Assembly (NCBI GenBank): GCA_018064245.1
Contig: JAGHVO010000036.1
Coordinates: forward strand, 1 to 64,000
Direction: 5' to 3'
Source of the DNA: Candidatus Colimorpha pelethequi
GTDB lineage: Bacteria > Bacteroidota > Bacteroidia > Bacteroidales > P3
DNA: 64,000 nt
Shown: positions 41,266-51,843 of the stretch, in pieces
Position numbering within the stretch: position 1 is the first letter of the stretch
Layout: each line of letters starts with the position of its first letter
Notes under the pieces: generated by a model
What the model was told of the DNA's origin: nothing
Seen by the model: the letters and a program-made list of their open reading frames with translations, nothing else
Database searches by the model: none
Position numbers and translations under genes: made by a program

Positions 41266-42255
41266 TTACGAATCAAAAAGTTCTCTGCCCAATGAAGCGT
41301 CTGCAGAAAGGATAATGAATGGCGCAAAACGGATAGCGTCAATCCGATTGAGCAGTTTGGCGATCCAACGTTTGAAAAGCCAATGATGGGTATTGTACCA
41401 GCCATTCTCGACACCAAGAGCATATCCATATTGCTGCAGCAAATCCTTGTAGTCCGAAATAGGCAAAATACGTTCCGTCCAACTACCCGTGCGCGGGTCA
41501 CAAGTATTAAAATCATCCCCTAACAAATTGGGGACATCGCTTTTCACTGCAGCGAGAATGTCAGCATAGACCAAGCCTCTCGTGTCGTGCGCCCATCGTT
41601 GCGCTATCGACTCATCCATTTCCGGGAAAGCGCTGAGAATATACTCATACCTGAGCGTGAAAAAGTTGGGATTTTCGGAAGAGCCAATCTCGTCGTCACG
41701 CATAGCCTTGCGTAATTTGCGACAAACATGACGATTGCAAGGATTGGAGGCCGTGGTAAAAAGCAGCAACGGTGCTTGCTGACCCATCGAAGCCAAGTCT
41801 CCAAAAAAAGAATCCAGACAATAAACATGCTCAATCACATCCATGCCAGCAACGGCATCTGGATATTCACCCTGAGCTTGCATCCACTTTTTCAACGACT
41901 TGGAATCGCCCGTAAGGATTACGTCAGGGCCAATGCCAACCGCGTCGGCAAGTACCGAGACAGTCTTTGCTGCGGCAGGATTGACATCAATATAGACCAC
42001 CTGTCGCCACCCCATTTGTTTGGCGACAATGCTCAAAATGCCGTGGCCACCACCATAGTCCACCAAAGTAGCCTCTTCAACAGGTTTGGACAAACGGCTC
42101 TCCAAAAACAGCAAACAATGCTGATAGATATCAAGATAATAGTCCAAAACAGGAAGCATCCTTTTCAGATAGTCACGCTGATAGGCGTCCAACGGAGAGC
42201 CTTGGGCGACGATCTTCGAGCAATGAGTTTGGAGTTGTTGAACTAAACCATCCAT
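41266..42255 (-). CDS. Class I SAM-dependent methyltransferase
   Basis: LVDYGGGHGILSIVAKQMG motif I; AGMDVIEHVY. Confidence 0.75.
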   Translation of the reverse strand: MDGLVQQLQTHCSKIVAQGSPLDAYQRDYLKRMLPVLDYYLDIYQHCLLFLESRLSKPVEEATLVDYGGGHGILSIVAKQMGWRQVVYIDVNPAAAKTVSVLADAVGIGPDVILTGDSKSLKKWMQAQGEYPDAVAGMDVIEHVYCLDSFFGDLASMGQQAPLLLFTTASNPCNRHVCRKLRKAMRDDEIGSSENPNFFTLRYEYILSAFPEMDESIAQRWAHDTRGLVYADILAAVKSDVPNLLGDDFNTCDPRTGSWTERILPISDYKDLLQQYGYALGVENGWYNTHHWLFKRWIAKLLNRIDAIRFAPFIILSADASLGRELFDS

Positions 42256-43223
42256 TTTGATATACTGAAATATGATTTCTGGACGGCGCCAAAGGAACGA
42301 TAGAAATAGCCGATATCCTTATCCATGCTTCCTTCAAAATCAAACGATTGCGTTTTGCCCGAAAGTTCTTGGACAAGTGTCCAAAAAAGACATTCCGAAA
42401 CACCCCTCAACTGGCATTCTGGACTCAAGGCACCCAACAAAGCATAGGCGCAACGATCGTCAAAAGGTGCAAAAGTGGCACCTGCCAACCTTCCTTCTTC
42501 ATCTGCGAGGCCCAACAACAAACCCTGTCCACGCTGAATAGCCGTGCGGCAAACCCGTTCAATCAAATCCTTCGAGAGCACATCTTTTTCCCCTTTGGAT
42601 TTCCAGTAGCGATGGTGCAATTGGGCGAATTCGGTTGGGGAAATATCCACCCTATGTAGCAAAGGCATAGTCTTCTCTACCATCTTCTGCCGGTCTTTGC
42701 GACGAAATTCGGCAAAAACCGCTTCGGGATTGGAAATATCCTCAATACGATAGGTATAGCGGGTAGTTTGGCGAAATCCACGCCAATAGTACGGAAGCCA
42801 ATTGGTAAACTCGGGAGCGCAATTCTGCTGATAATAAGTCAAATGCAGATGTTTCAAACCGTCCAACAATTGTTCCATCACCTCCTCCTCGAAATGCGCA
42901 CGCTTCAAAGCATCCATATTGCGATGAGGATAGCGGAACCACGGACCGTTATACTGGGTCAACTGAGGCTGCAAAACATAGCGGAACCCCAATTTTGAAC
43001 CGATAAGATAAGGCAAAGCACCCGTAACAGCCCCTTGCTTGTCGTAGGCAAAAAGCACATCCCACCGCTTGCCCTCGCAAACCGTTTCCATCCACCAATA
43101 TTGCAGAAACAGAGGGATATTCGAGCCCTCTGTTTCGCATAGTTTTTTATAATCGAGAATGGACAAGGGAGGATGAGTGTTGAATGGAGCGGAAACACGA
43201 TAAATCAAGTTTCCACGATGCAC
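42243..43223 (-). CDS. GNAT/FemAB-like N-acyltransferase
   Basis: GNAT_6/BioF2-like tail: AGATFAPFDDRCAYALLGALSPECQLRGVSECLFWTLVQ. Confidence 0.65.
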   Translation of the reverse strand: MHRGNLIYRVSAPFNTHPPLSILDYKKLCETEGSNIPLFLQYWWMETVCEGKRWDVLFAYDKQGAVTGALPYLIGSKLGFRYVLQPQLTQYNGPWFRYPHRNMDALKRAHFEEEVMEQLLDGLKHLHLTYYQQNCAPEFTNWLPYYWRGFRQTTRYTYRIEDISNPEAVFAEFRRKDRQKMVEKTMPLLHRVDISPTEFAQLHHRYWKSKGEKDVLSKDLIERVCRTAIQRGQGLLLGLADEEGRLAGATFAPFDDRCAYALLGALSPECQLRGVSECLFWTLVQELSGKTQSFDFEGSMDKDIGYFYRSFGAVQKSYFSISKWMV

Positions 43224-43229
43224 TATATT

Positions 43230-44156
43230 TTACTGAATCGTGATACTGACGCGATTGTTGGCAATGCGACCTTCGTAGGTATTGTTGTCGCCCAACGGAT
43301 CTGCCTCACCTTTGGCCTCAACCTCAATACGATACTCGGGAACGCCACGACGTATCAAAGCCTTTTTGATCTCCACGGCGCGCTGACGAGAAACGCCCAG
43401 ATTGTAGGCGGAAGTACCCACATTGTCGCTATAACCCGTAAGCAAAACTTCGAAACGATCGTTTTCCTTGAGATATTTGGCAAGATCGTCAAGCAATGAG
43501 TTGTAGGAATCCACAATGGTAGCATCGTTGGGGAAGAACTTCACGTTGTTGAAAGTCTTGGCACCTTCGGCGGCACTGGGGAAAAGGTTGACTTTTTTGG
43601 TTCCAAAATAGAGGACAAAACCAACCTGAATCAAATCAGGCAAAGTTTCCTCCATAGTAAAATATTCCGAACCTTTCCAATAGCGGTAATCGACTTGAGC
43701 CACATTGAGTTGCATTTTATTACGCATCTCCTCGGCAGTGGCCCAATCCTGAAAAATCTGCAATGATTTCAAAGCCTCCTCGCGACCTTTTTCCTCAAGC
43801 ATGGCACGCAAATCAGCATCTTTGATATCCGGATTGACAGCAAAGACGGCACAGATGCGCATAGGAGAACGAGAAACAGTTGTAAGATAATTAATTACTG
43901 GTTGAAAACTCTCCCAATTAGGGTGACGTACTGTTGAAAGTGAATCAATCTTTCTATAGTCAAAATCACAGAAATAGATATGCTTAGCGTCGAAAGTGAC
44001 GAACTTCCAAACAGAGTCGTAGTCAAGTTGGCGCACCTTATGTTTGCCTTCGATGAAAGGAGAAACCTCCTTTTTGTTCTTTTTTGAAGTCTGCGCCTGC
44101 AAAGAGAAAGAAGGAGCAATCAAGCAGATGGCCAAAAGCAAAAGAATCTTTTTCAT
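43230..44156 (-). CDS. OmpA-family protein
   Basis: FEVLLTGYSDNVGTSAYNLGVSRQRAVEIKKALIRRGV OmpA C-domain. Confidence 0.9.
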   Translation of the reverse strand: MKKILLLLAICLIAPSFSLQAQTSKKNKKEVSPFIEGKHKVRQLDYDSVWKFVTFDAKHIYFCDFDYRKIDSLSTVRHPNWESFQPVINYLTTVSRSPMRICAVFAVNPDIKDADLRAMLEEKGREEALKSLQIFQDWATAEEMRNKMQLNVAQVDYRYWKGSEYFTMEETLPDLIQVGFVLYFGTKKVNLFPSAAEGAKTFNNVKFFPNDATIVDSYNSLLDDLAKYLKENDRFEVLLTGYSDNVGTSAYNLGVSRQRAVEIKKALIRRGVPEYRIEVEAKGEADPLGDNNTYEGRIANNRVSITIQ

Positions 44157-44192
44157 TTATATAGTTTTGAAATTTAAGTATTCGTATTTAAA

Positions 44193-44891
44193 TCATTTAT
44201 TGTCAGGATCAAGCAAAGTACCGTTTTCGCAACAAACCACACGCGACTGGTACTTGTCAATCATCATGAAGTCGTGAGTGGAGACCAACATTGTGGTATT
44301 GGAATTCTTGTTCAGATCCACCAACAAGCCAATGATTTCGGAGGAGGTGATGGGGTCAAGATTTCCCGTAGGTTCGTCAGCAAGAATAAGTTCGGGATTG
44401 TTGATAAGCGCACGCGCAATACCCACACGCTGCTGTTCTCCTTCCGAAAGGCGGTGCGGATATACGGACATCTTGTCTTTCATTCCCACCAGCTCAAGCG
44501 TTTTCATTATTTGAGCGTCGATTTCCTTGCGTTTCCATCCCGTAGCACGCAACACAAAATACAGATTGTCATATACATTGCGATCAGGAAGCAGACGGGC
44601 GTTTTGGAATACGATACCCAGCTTGCGACGCAACTTTGGAATCTCACGACGTTTGAGATGTTGCAGATCGAAGCCACATACCGAGGCCTCGCCATCATCC
44701 ACGGGAACGTCTCCATAAAGCATTCTCAACAACGAAGTCTTTCCCGCGCCACTCTTGCCGATGAGATAGACAAACTCGCCTCTACGCACCGAAAGATTGA
44801 CATGGGAGAGCAGCACTCCATCCTCATGGCAGACTGAAACATTCTTTAAAGAGATAACAGATTCGTGTATATCTTGATCCATTTTTATCAT
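44193..44891 (-). CDS. ftsE: FtsE-like cell-division ABC ATPase
   Basis: [51 protein letters not shown]. Confidence 0.85.
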   Translation of the reverse strand: MIKMDQDIHESVISLKNVSVCHEDGVLLSHVNLSVRRGEFVYLIGKSGAGKTSLLRMLYGDVPVDDGEASVCGFDLQHLKRREIPKLRRKLGIVFQNARLLPDRNVYDNLYFVLRATGWKRKEIDAQIMKTLELVGMKDKMSVYPHRLSEGEQQRVGIARALINNPELILADEPTGNLDPITSSEIIGLLVDLNKNSNTTMLVSTHDFMMIDKYQSRVVCCENGTLLDPDNK

Positions 44892-44991
44892 CAATTTTGT
44901 AATGTAACGACAATGCGTTGTTTTTATTGTGCAGAGATGACAATTTGTGAGTTTTTGCCAACACAATGGAAGTTTTTCCTTTGCGATCAGT

Positions 44992-46461
44992 TCATCTCAG
45001 GCCGAAATCCTTCCAAAACGCGCGCGAAAACAGAATCAGCACCGTAAGACACTCCAGACGGCCCATCAGCATCACAAACGAGCACACAAACTTGGCGCTA
45101 ACCGTAAAACCCATATAGCTGCCAAATCCACCCGACAAGCCCAATCCCGGACCATAGCCAGTAATGCAACCCACCGTTGCGCCGATCGACTCGGTAGCAT
45201 TTATTCCACAGAGCATCAGCACCATAACGCTGAAGAAAAGAACGGCAAAATAGACAAAAGTCGTAACCATCACGTTCTTTACCAAATCCTCCGAGACAGG
45301 TTTGCCATTCAGGCGGACAGGATTAACCGCATGAGGATGCAGACGGTCGCTCAACGTGGTGCGCACATTGCGCATCAAAATCATCACACGCATTATTTTC
45401 AAGCCACCCGTGGTAGAACCCGCCATGCCGCCGCAGAGAGAGAGCAGCACAAAAAGAAACGCCAAAGGAGTCCACCACAAAGTAGTGTCGGCAGCCAAAG
45501 ACCCCGTGGTTGTCAGCATACTAATAGATTGCAGCACGCCGCACTGCAACGCCTCCGACCACGAATCGCCCATACGGAAATGCAACACACACGACGAGAA
45601 CAAGGAAACCGACACGCACAAAAACAGATAGAAGGAGAACTGTTCCAACTTACCTTTAAGACGTTTCCACTTGAGCGTGAAGAAAGAATAAACAAGTGCA
45701 AAGTTGATGCCACTGCAAAACATCGTCAACGCCAACAAATACTGCTGCGCCGAAGTCAGCGACGCCGCGCTGTCGTTGTAGATGGAGAACCCACCCGACG
45801 AGATGTTGGCAAAAACAAGATTGACGGCGTCCCAAAACTGCATTCCCGACAGCAGAAACGCCACCACGAAAAAGGTTGTCAGCAACAGATACACCCACAA
45901 CATGCGTCGAATTGTCGCGCCCATCGAGGTGGCAGTCTTTCCCGTATTGTCAGCCCCAGAGGCCTCAGCAGTGTAAAGTGAATATTTATTGATACCCAAA
46001 GAAGGTGTAATAGCAAGCACCAAAAGAATGATTCCAAAACCGCCGACCCACTGCATTACGCTTCGCCAAAACAGCAACGAAGCCGGCAGCGACTCTACCT
46101 GCGGGAATATCGTGGCACCTGTAGAAGTAAGGCCCGACATCGACTCGAAAAAAGCGTCTGCAAATCCCAATTCAGGGACCAATACCAAGAAAGGAATCGA
46201 CCCGAAAAGAGCCAGCACAATCCACAACAGCACAACCATGACGAAAGGCGTACGGCGGTCGGTGACCGAGGATTTGTCGAAAAGCACCACCAGCAGCGCT
46301 CCGCAACACAACGTAAAGCATCCCGTAACCAGCACCGAAAGTGCCGTACCATCAGAGAAATGCAACGCCGGAATCAGGCTCAGCAACATGGCACAGCCTT
46401 CCGCAATCAGCGGAACGCCCAAAAACCTTAGTATCGCTTTCCAATTCAACATTTCCGACAA
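44992..46461 (-). CDS. trkH: TrkH-family K+ uptake membrane protein (copy 2)
   Basis: MSGLTSTGATIF selectivity-filter-like; multi-TM. Confidence 0.9.
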   Translation of the reverse strand: MSEMLNWKAILRFLGVPLIAEGCAMLLSLIPALHFSDGTALSVLVTGCFTLCCGALLVVLFDKSSVTDRRTPFVMVVLLWIVLALFGSIPFLVLVPELGFADAFFESMSGLTSTGATIFPQVESLPASLLFWRSVMQWVGGFGIILLVLAITPSLGINKYSLYTAEASGADNTGKTATSMGATIRRMLWVYLLLTTFFVVAFLLSGMQFWDAVNLVFANISSGGFSIYNDSAASLTSAQQYLLALTMFCSGINFALVYSFFTLKWKRLKGKLEQFSFYLFLCVSVSLFSSCVLHFRMGDSWSEALQCGVLQSISMLTTTGSLAADTTLWWTPLAFLFVLLSLCGGMAGSTTGGLKIMRVMILMRNVRTTLSDRLHPHAVNPVRLNGKPVSEDLVKNVMVTTFVYFAVLFFSVMVLMLCGINATESIGATVGCITGYGPGLGLSGGFGSYMGFTVSAKFVCSFVMLMGRLECLTVLILFSRAFWKDFGLR

Positions 46462-46474
46462 ATAGCATTATTAA

Positions 46475-47968
46475 TTACCTAAAATTCAACTCCCGTTTCA
46501 ATCTATAATACGAAGGCGAGACAAGCGCCAACAAAGCGAAAATCTCTATTCTACCAGCCAACATCAGCACAACCAGTGTCCACTTTGAAAAATCGGACAA
46601 CATCGCATAGTCGATGGTCATTCCCAAATTGTTCATCATTGGAGACGGTCCGATGTTGCCCATGTTGGAAACAGCAAAGCAGACGGCATCGGGAATGTTC
46701 TCTCCACCCAAGGTAAGCAAAAATGCGCCTCCCGCAAAGAAACACAGATACAAGAAAATGAACGCAAAAACCTTTTTGATGTATGCCAGAGGGATACGTT
46801 CGCCGTCAACAACCACCGAAAACACAGCATTGGGATGCATAATCTTGGAGAAATAATTCCGCACATAGCGAACACCAATCATCACACGTTTCAGTTTCAA
46901 GCCGCTACCAGTCGATCCCGAACAGGCGCCGACAATCATCAATACAAACGTGATGCCTGAGACCAAGAACGACCAATGTTCGGGACGATTGATGAAAAAG
47001 CCGCAGGTGGAAACCGTTGACGCCAAATGGAAAAACGAATAGCAGAAAGACTCTGCGCCATTGCCGGCAGCCACCAACGCCACGGTAGCGACTACCACGG
47101 AAATTCCAAAAACGAGCAAATAATACTTAAACTCATCACCCCGTACAGCGCGCCATCGAAAAGTAAGGATATTGTACAGCAGCGCCATGTTCATACCCGA
47201 AAACAGCATGAAAAAGGCAACCACAAACAAAGTCATTCCCGACATCGAAGTCAATCCATTGGAAGACGTCATAAATCCGCCCGTAGATATAGTACTGAAC
47301 GACAAGCAGAAAGAGTTCAGCAATCCATTTCCGCTCAGCAACAACAACACCGTCATCAGCGCTGTCATCAGCACATACACGCGCAACATCCTATTCACGC
47401 TTTCAGCCAGGCGAGGATGCAACTTGGGCTGCATGGCACCCGAAAACTCAGCATCATACAAATGGCGAGACCCCACTTTCAATTTGCGGAACGCCACTAC
47501 AACAATAAGCATAAATCCCAGTCCGCCAATCCATTGCGTAATGCTGCGCCACAATAGCAATCCTGCTGGAAGCTGCTCGGGAGTAGATATTACCGAAGAG
47601 CCCGTGGTGGTAAAACCGCTAAACGACTCAAAAGCGGCATCGGTAAAACCGCGCGCCACGCCTGTCAAAAGATAGGGAATCGAAGCGACCAGCGGAACCA
47701 CGATCCACACCATAGCAGTAATCCAGAAACTATTCCTCCCCTGCACGTCGTAATCGGCCTGCGACCCCAGAACATTGCGAAGCAAGTAGCCCAGCAACAC
47801 GAACAACAAGAACGAGGCGAACATGGCGCGCCAAGTTCCGTCGAGCGAAACCAACGAAACCAAAAGCGGAGGCAACATCGCCCCAGCAAGCACAAGAAAC
47901 ACAATGCCCAAAATGCGGGCATACAGTCTCAACGGTGCCATCTGTGCTATGTGTCCCACTTTCAACAT
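46475..47968 (-). CDS. trkH: TrkH-family K+ uptake membrane protein (copy 1)
   Basis: FSGFTTTGSSVI; FSTISTGGFMT; multi-TM. Confidence 0.9.
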   Translation of the reverse strand: MLKVGHIAQMAPLRLYARILGIVFLVLAGAMLPPLLVSLVSLDGTWRAMFASFLLFVLLGYLLRNVLGSQADYDVQGRNSFWITAMVWIVVPLVASIPYLLTGVARGFTDAAFESFSGFTTTGSSVISTPEQLPAGLLLWRSITQWIGGLGFMLIVVVAFRKLKVGSRHLYDAEFSGAMQPKLHPRLAESVNRMLRVYVLMTALMTVLLLLSGNGLLNSFCLSFSTISTGGFMTSSNGLTSMSGMTLFVVAFFMLFSGMNMALLYNILTFRWRAVRGDEFKYYLLVFGISVVVATVALVAAGNGAESFCYSFFHLASTVSTCGFFINRPEHWSFLVSGITFVLMIVGACSGSTGSGLKLKRVMIGVRYVRNYFSKIMHPNAVFSVVVDGERIPLAYIKKVFAFIFLYLCFFAGGAFLLTLGGENIPDAVCFAVSNMGNIGPSPMMNNLGMTIDYAMLSDFSKWTLVVLMLAGRIEIFALLALVSPSYYRLKRELNFR

Positions 47969-47974
47969 CTTCCC

Positions 47975-49315
47975 TTATTCAAACAATCTTGCCACGCGCG
48001 ACATTACCGAAGGCAAAGCGAAAACGACAACCTTGTCGTTGGCTTTGAGTTGCGTATCTCGGGCAGGAAGAATAGTATCTCTGCCTCGTATGATACCGCC
48101 AACCATAGCGCCTTCGGGAAGGTTGATATCCGCCAACACCGAACGCGTAGCCGGCGCACGTTTTCCAACTATAAACTCAATCAATTCCGCATTGGTACCG
48201 CTGAGCCACTTGCTCGAAACGGTGTCGCCCTTGACGATAAAACGAGCGATATAAGATGCCGTGATAAGCTTTTTGTTGATGATGGTATCAATGCCGATGT
48301 CTTGGGAAAGATTGATAAATCCCGTATTCTCGACCAAAGCGATCGTACGACGGACACCCAATTTTTTAGCGTTCAAACAAGTGAGCACATTTGTTTCCGA
48401 CGAATTAGTCACCGACACAAAAGCGTCAGTATTCATCAAGCCCTCCTGCTTCAGCATCTCAATGTCCGTAGCGTCGCCATGCACCACCAATGTACCGGAA
48501 AGCACCGTACTCAAATCCTCGCAACGTTTCAGGTTTTCCTCCACCAAGGTAACCTTTTTTTCTTTCTGAAGCGTCAAAGCGGCATATCGACCTATGCGGC
48601 CACCGCCGGCAATCATCACGTTCTTGATGGCCACCTCGCGCTTTCCCGTAACCTCCTTGATGACATCCAGTTGATTAGGCTTGCTAATCACATAGGCAAG
48701 GTCGCCGGCATGGAACACGAAATCGCTATGCGGGATATAGGTCTCGCCCGAACGCAACACGGCGACGACTCGCGCCTGCATGGTGCGATAGACATGCGTC
48801 AAATCCTCCACGCTCTTACCCACCACGGGAGAGCCATCTTCGAGGCGCAGCAGATACATGGTGAGCAGTCCGCCCGAGAAATCGAAAAACTCCGTAGCAA
48901 CAGTATGGTTCAACAGATTCGTAATCTCCTTTGCGGCAATACGTTCCGGGCACACAAGCTCATCCACGCCCAAATCTCGAAACATGTCGCGATGGTTGGG
49001 TTGCAGCAGTTCTGCATTGGTAATACGCGCCACCGTGCGTTTCGCCTTCAATTTCTTGGCAAGAATGCAAGTAATCAAATTGATGGATTCGTCGTGCAAG
49101 ACCGACAGAAACAAGTCGCAGTTGGCCACATCGGCATCTTTCAGCACCTGTGGCGAAGTCGAATCCCCCGCAATAGTCAGCAAGTCGGTTTCCGACTCAA
49201 GTCGCTGCAGCAATTCCGAATGAGGATCCACCACCGTAATACTATGATCCAGCTCCGTCAACGATTTAGCAAGGTGAAACCCCACTTCGCCATCTCCAGC
49301 AATGATGATATTCAT
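47975..49315 (-). CDS. trkA: Trk system K+ regulator TrkA
   Basis: MNIIIAGDGEVGFHLAKSL; second RCK GGGRIGRYAAL. Confidence 0.95.
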   Translation of the reverse strand: MNIIIAGDGEVGFHLAKSLTELDHSITVVDPHSELLQRLESETDLLTIAGDSTSPQVLKDADVANCDLFLSVLHDESINLITCILAKKLKAKRTVARITNAELLQPNHRDMFRDLGVDELVCPERIAAKEITNLLNHTVATEFFDFSGGLLTMYLLRLEDGSPVVGKSVEDLTHVYRTMQARVVAVLRSGETYIPHSDFVFHAGDLAYVISKPNQLDVIKEVTGKREVAIKNVMIAGGGRIGRYAALTLQKEKKVTLVEENLKRCEDLSTVLSGTLVVHGDATDIEMLKQEGLMNTDAFVSVTNSSETNVLTCLNAKKLGVRRTIALVENTGFINLSQDIGIDTIINKKLITASYIARFIVKGDTVSSKWLSGTNAELIEFIVGKRAPATRSVLADINLPEGAMVGGIIRGRDTILPARDTQLKANDKVVVFALPSVMSRVARLFE

Positions 49316-49434
49316 TTATTTTAAGTTAAGAGTTTTAATATTTGATAATTAACGACCAATGCGTAAAACAATTTTCCAACACTTCAAATCATTCTGATTT
49401 ATCCTTTTATCGTAACGTTGATATTCGAGTTATA

Positions 49435-49575
49435 TTTCCTGTTGATAATACACTTTGTAGAATTTGCCTCTTTCGTCCTTGCCCTGCTCCACGTTCTCAC
49501 GGTTGCCGTCGATGATAATTTGGATTTTCTTGTCCAAACGGATGACGCGCTTGTAGATTGCTCGACCTTGTTCTT
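49435..49575 (-). pseudogene. Gene relic encoding AIYKRVIRLDKKIQIIIDGNRENVEQGKDERGKFYKVYYQQEI*
   Basis: In-frame peptide shares YKRVIRL(D/N)KKIQ at DNA level with the 52251-52475 ORF. Confidence 0.55.
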
Positions 49576-49576
49576 A

Positions 49577-49891
49577 TTAGTCTTGTTTGTCAATAACTTG
49601 TATATATTTTTGATTCCTGCTGTTAGGTTTTTCCCGAACTGTCATTTTCACCAATCCATATTCTATCAAGGTATCAATGTACATCCGTTTATATCCTCCT
49701 CGATTGCTTTGCCGGAATAGTTGCAATAATTCCTTTAGAGATTTTGGAGTACTTAATGATATATATGTTTTTGCCAATAGTTCAATATCCAACGACTTAT
49801 CTTGTGACACATCTTGTAACATACATTTCTTAACAAACTCTATATCAAACAAATTAACTTGTAACATATCTTGTGACACAACTTGAGACAT
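49577..49891 (-). pseudogene. C-terminal remnant of AlbA_2/RecG-like ATP-binding protein (winged helix)
   Basis: Linker-like SQVVSQDMLQV repeats then KSLKELLQLFRQSNRGGYKRMYIDTLIEYGLVKMTVREKPNSRNQKYI. Confidence 0.5.
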
Positions 49892-50026
49892 AACTTGTCC
49901 TACAAATTTAGGATGACAAGGAATATCAATTAAGAAGTAACTTGAGTCTTGTAATAAACGGATGCCAAGGTGTAAAAACTGGGGGATGAATACACCTGTT
50001 GTAAATACTAATTACTGATGGTATTA

Positions 50027-50710
50027 CTAAATTGACTTTAGTTTTTCAACCCATTCAGCAAAATGCTTACATGATTTACTCAAACAATCCATGCCAATTT
50101 CGTGAGCAATCATAGACCCAATGGCTGGTTTGTTGTTCGCATAATCAGGGAAAACTTTAATAATTCTTTTTGATGGAGCTGTATCTACTCCGTCATTAAT
50201 TAATTCAGGATTACCTTTCTCTTCGACAATACTTTTTAATATATCTATTCCTTTTTGATTTCCAATATATTCTATTTCAAATTTTTGAGGATAAGTAAAT
50301 AATAATGTCTCAAATTCATGTAACTGAATGTATGGAATGAAACGGTAATCGTTAATGTCATCCGCAAAAGCTTGTTCCAATATTTTTACTTTTGTATAGG
50401 GATCAACTTGTTTTTTTGCGATACAAAAACCTGGAAAATCATTGGGTAGTGCATATAAATCAAACATGGAAGAAAAACGAACATCATTGTTATTCTGTTC
50501 TTCTTTTAACCATTGGATAATATCATTTTTTGCTTTGGCATAATTTATCATGCCGCCACGGTACTTAATGTCTTGACGGTGTTTGTCCTTGCTAGTGAGG
50601 ACACAACGTACGTCAGTAGAGATATTATAATCGCCTAAAAATTCCGTTAGGGTCTTCTTGACGAAGGCTTCTTCAGTCTGGCCTTCTGCTATGATGTGCA
50701 AACGTTTCAT
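50027..50710 (-). CDS. DUF4276-like (TOPRIM-type) protein
   Basis: MKRLHIIAEGQTEEAFVKKTL; IQLHEFETLLF; overlaps upstream ATPase by 4 nt. Confidence 0.8.
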   Translation of the reverse strand: MKRLHIIAEGQTEEAFVKKTLTEFLGDYNISTDVRCVLTSKDKHRQDIKYRGGMINYAKAKNDIIQWLKEEQNNNDVRFSSMFDLYALPNDFPGFCIAKKQVDPYTKVKILEQAFADDINDYRFIPYIQLHEFETLLFTYPQKFEIEYIGNQKGIDILKSIVEEKGNPELINDGVDTAPSKRIIKVFPDYANNKPAIGSMIAHEIGMDCLSKSCKHFAEWVEKLKSI

Positions 50711-51843
50711 GGACGACCTCCTATCACATTCTTATCCCACAATTCGCTCGTAGTATAGTCTTTTAGCCAATCTTGTAATCCCATTTCATCCAATTTTTTG
50801 AAAGTGGAGGTTTTTTCTCGATTGTTACGTTCGACAACAACAATTTTATCGGCCGAAAACTCATCAATCAATCGAGGAGACTGGGTGGCAACAATAATTT
50901 GAGCAGTATTGCTGGCTTTTTTTATCATTCCAGCCAAAATATCTATTGCAGTAGGGTGAAGTCCTAATTCCGGTTCATCCAAAACAATGATGGGAGGCAT
51001 TGTGTCTTCTGGTTGAAGAAGCAATGTCGCCAACGCCATAAAACGCAATGTGCCATCGGATATCTGATGTGCTCCAAAAATATTATTATTTCCTTTTTCT
51101 CTCCAATCCAAATCTATAAAATATTCATTTTGTATCGAAGGCAACATGACAAAATCATCAAACTGGGGGAAAACTTGTTGTATATAACGGATTATTCGAG
51201 CATAATATGGTTCACCACCTTTTTTTGTCTTGATACCATATAAAAAAGCGGCAAGATTTCCTGCGTCAGAACGTAACATCCTATTATTCGCAATATTGGT
51301 ATGTTGTTTTATTTCCGATTTACTACTCGTATCATGGAATTGAAAATACTGACATCCTTTTAATAAAGAAAGGACAAATTGAACCATGTTTTTGTAAGGT
51401 TTTCCCACCATTGATTGCTCAATCAATTGGGATTCCTTTCTTCCAACATCCATAGTAATAACAAACGGATCTTTGAACTTTTCTCTATTCAAAATACTCA
51501 AAGTTTCTTCTGTGTAAATGAGAATATCTCCAGCAGCATGTGTTAAACGGAAAGAATACTCATCCTTACTCTGTTTATCCGAGAAAGTCAACTTCGCAAA
51601 CATCGATTGAGTTTGTTTTGATCCATAGTGTAAAAACGAATTAGCAAACCCATGTTCTGCTACATATCTCTGAAGAGAACCCGTTATGGCAAATCCAAGC
51701 ATGTGAAAAAAGGAAATGATATTACTTTTCCCAACGCCATTGGCTCCTATCAATACCGTAACATCATCATTGATAGGTATTTTTTGTTCACCATCAATGG
51801 ATTTATAACCAGATAGACTTATTTCGTTCAATTTTAATTTCAT
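50707..51843 (-). CDS. AAA_21/AAA_15-type ABC-like ATPase
   Basis: VLIGANGVGKSNIISFF Walker A; PPIIVLDEPELGLHP Walker B; AQIIVATQSPRLID. Confidence 0.9.
   Translation of the reverse strand: MKLKLNEISLSGYKSIDGEQKIPINDDVTVLIGANGVGKSNIISFFHMLGFAITGSLQRYVAEHGFANSFLHYGSKQTQSMFAKLTFSDKQSKDEYSFRLTHAAGDILIYTEETLSILNREKFKDPFVITMDVGRKESQLIEQSMVGKPYKNMVQFVLSLLKGCQYFQFHDTSSKSEIKQHTNIANNRMLRSDAGNLAAFLYGIKTKKGGEPYYARIIRYIQQVFPQFDDFVMLPSIQNEYFIDLDWREKGNNNIFGAHQISDGTLRFMALATLLLQPEDTMPPIIVLDEPELGLHPTAIDILAGMIKKASNTAQIIVATQSPRLIDEFSADKIVVVERNNREKTSTFKKLDEMGLQDWLKDYTTSELWDKNVIGGRP

Noticed and set aside
44947-45981. 344-aa plus-strand ORF rich in Arg/His/Gln
   Set aside because: Antisense to trkH; composition artefact
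47951-49324. 457-aa plus-strand ORF
   Set aside because: Antisense to trkA
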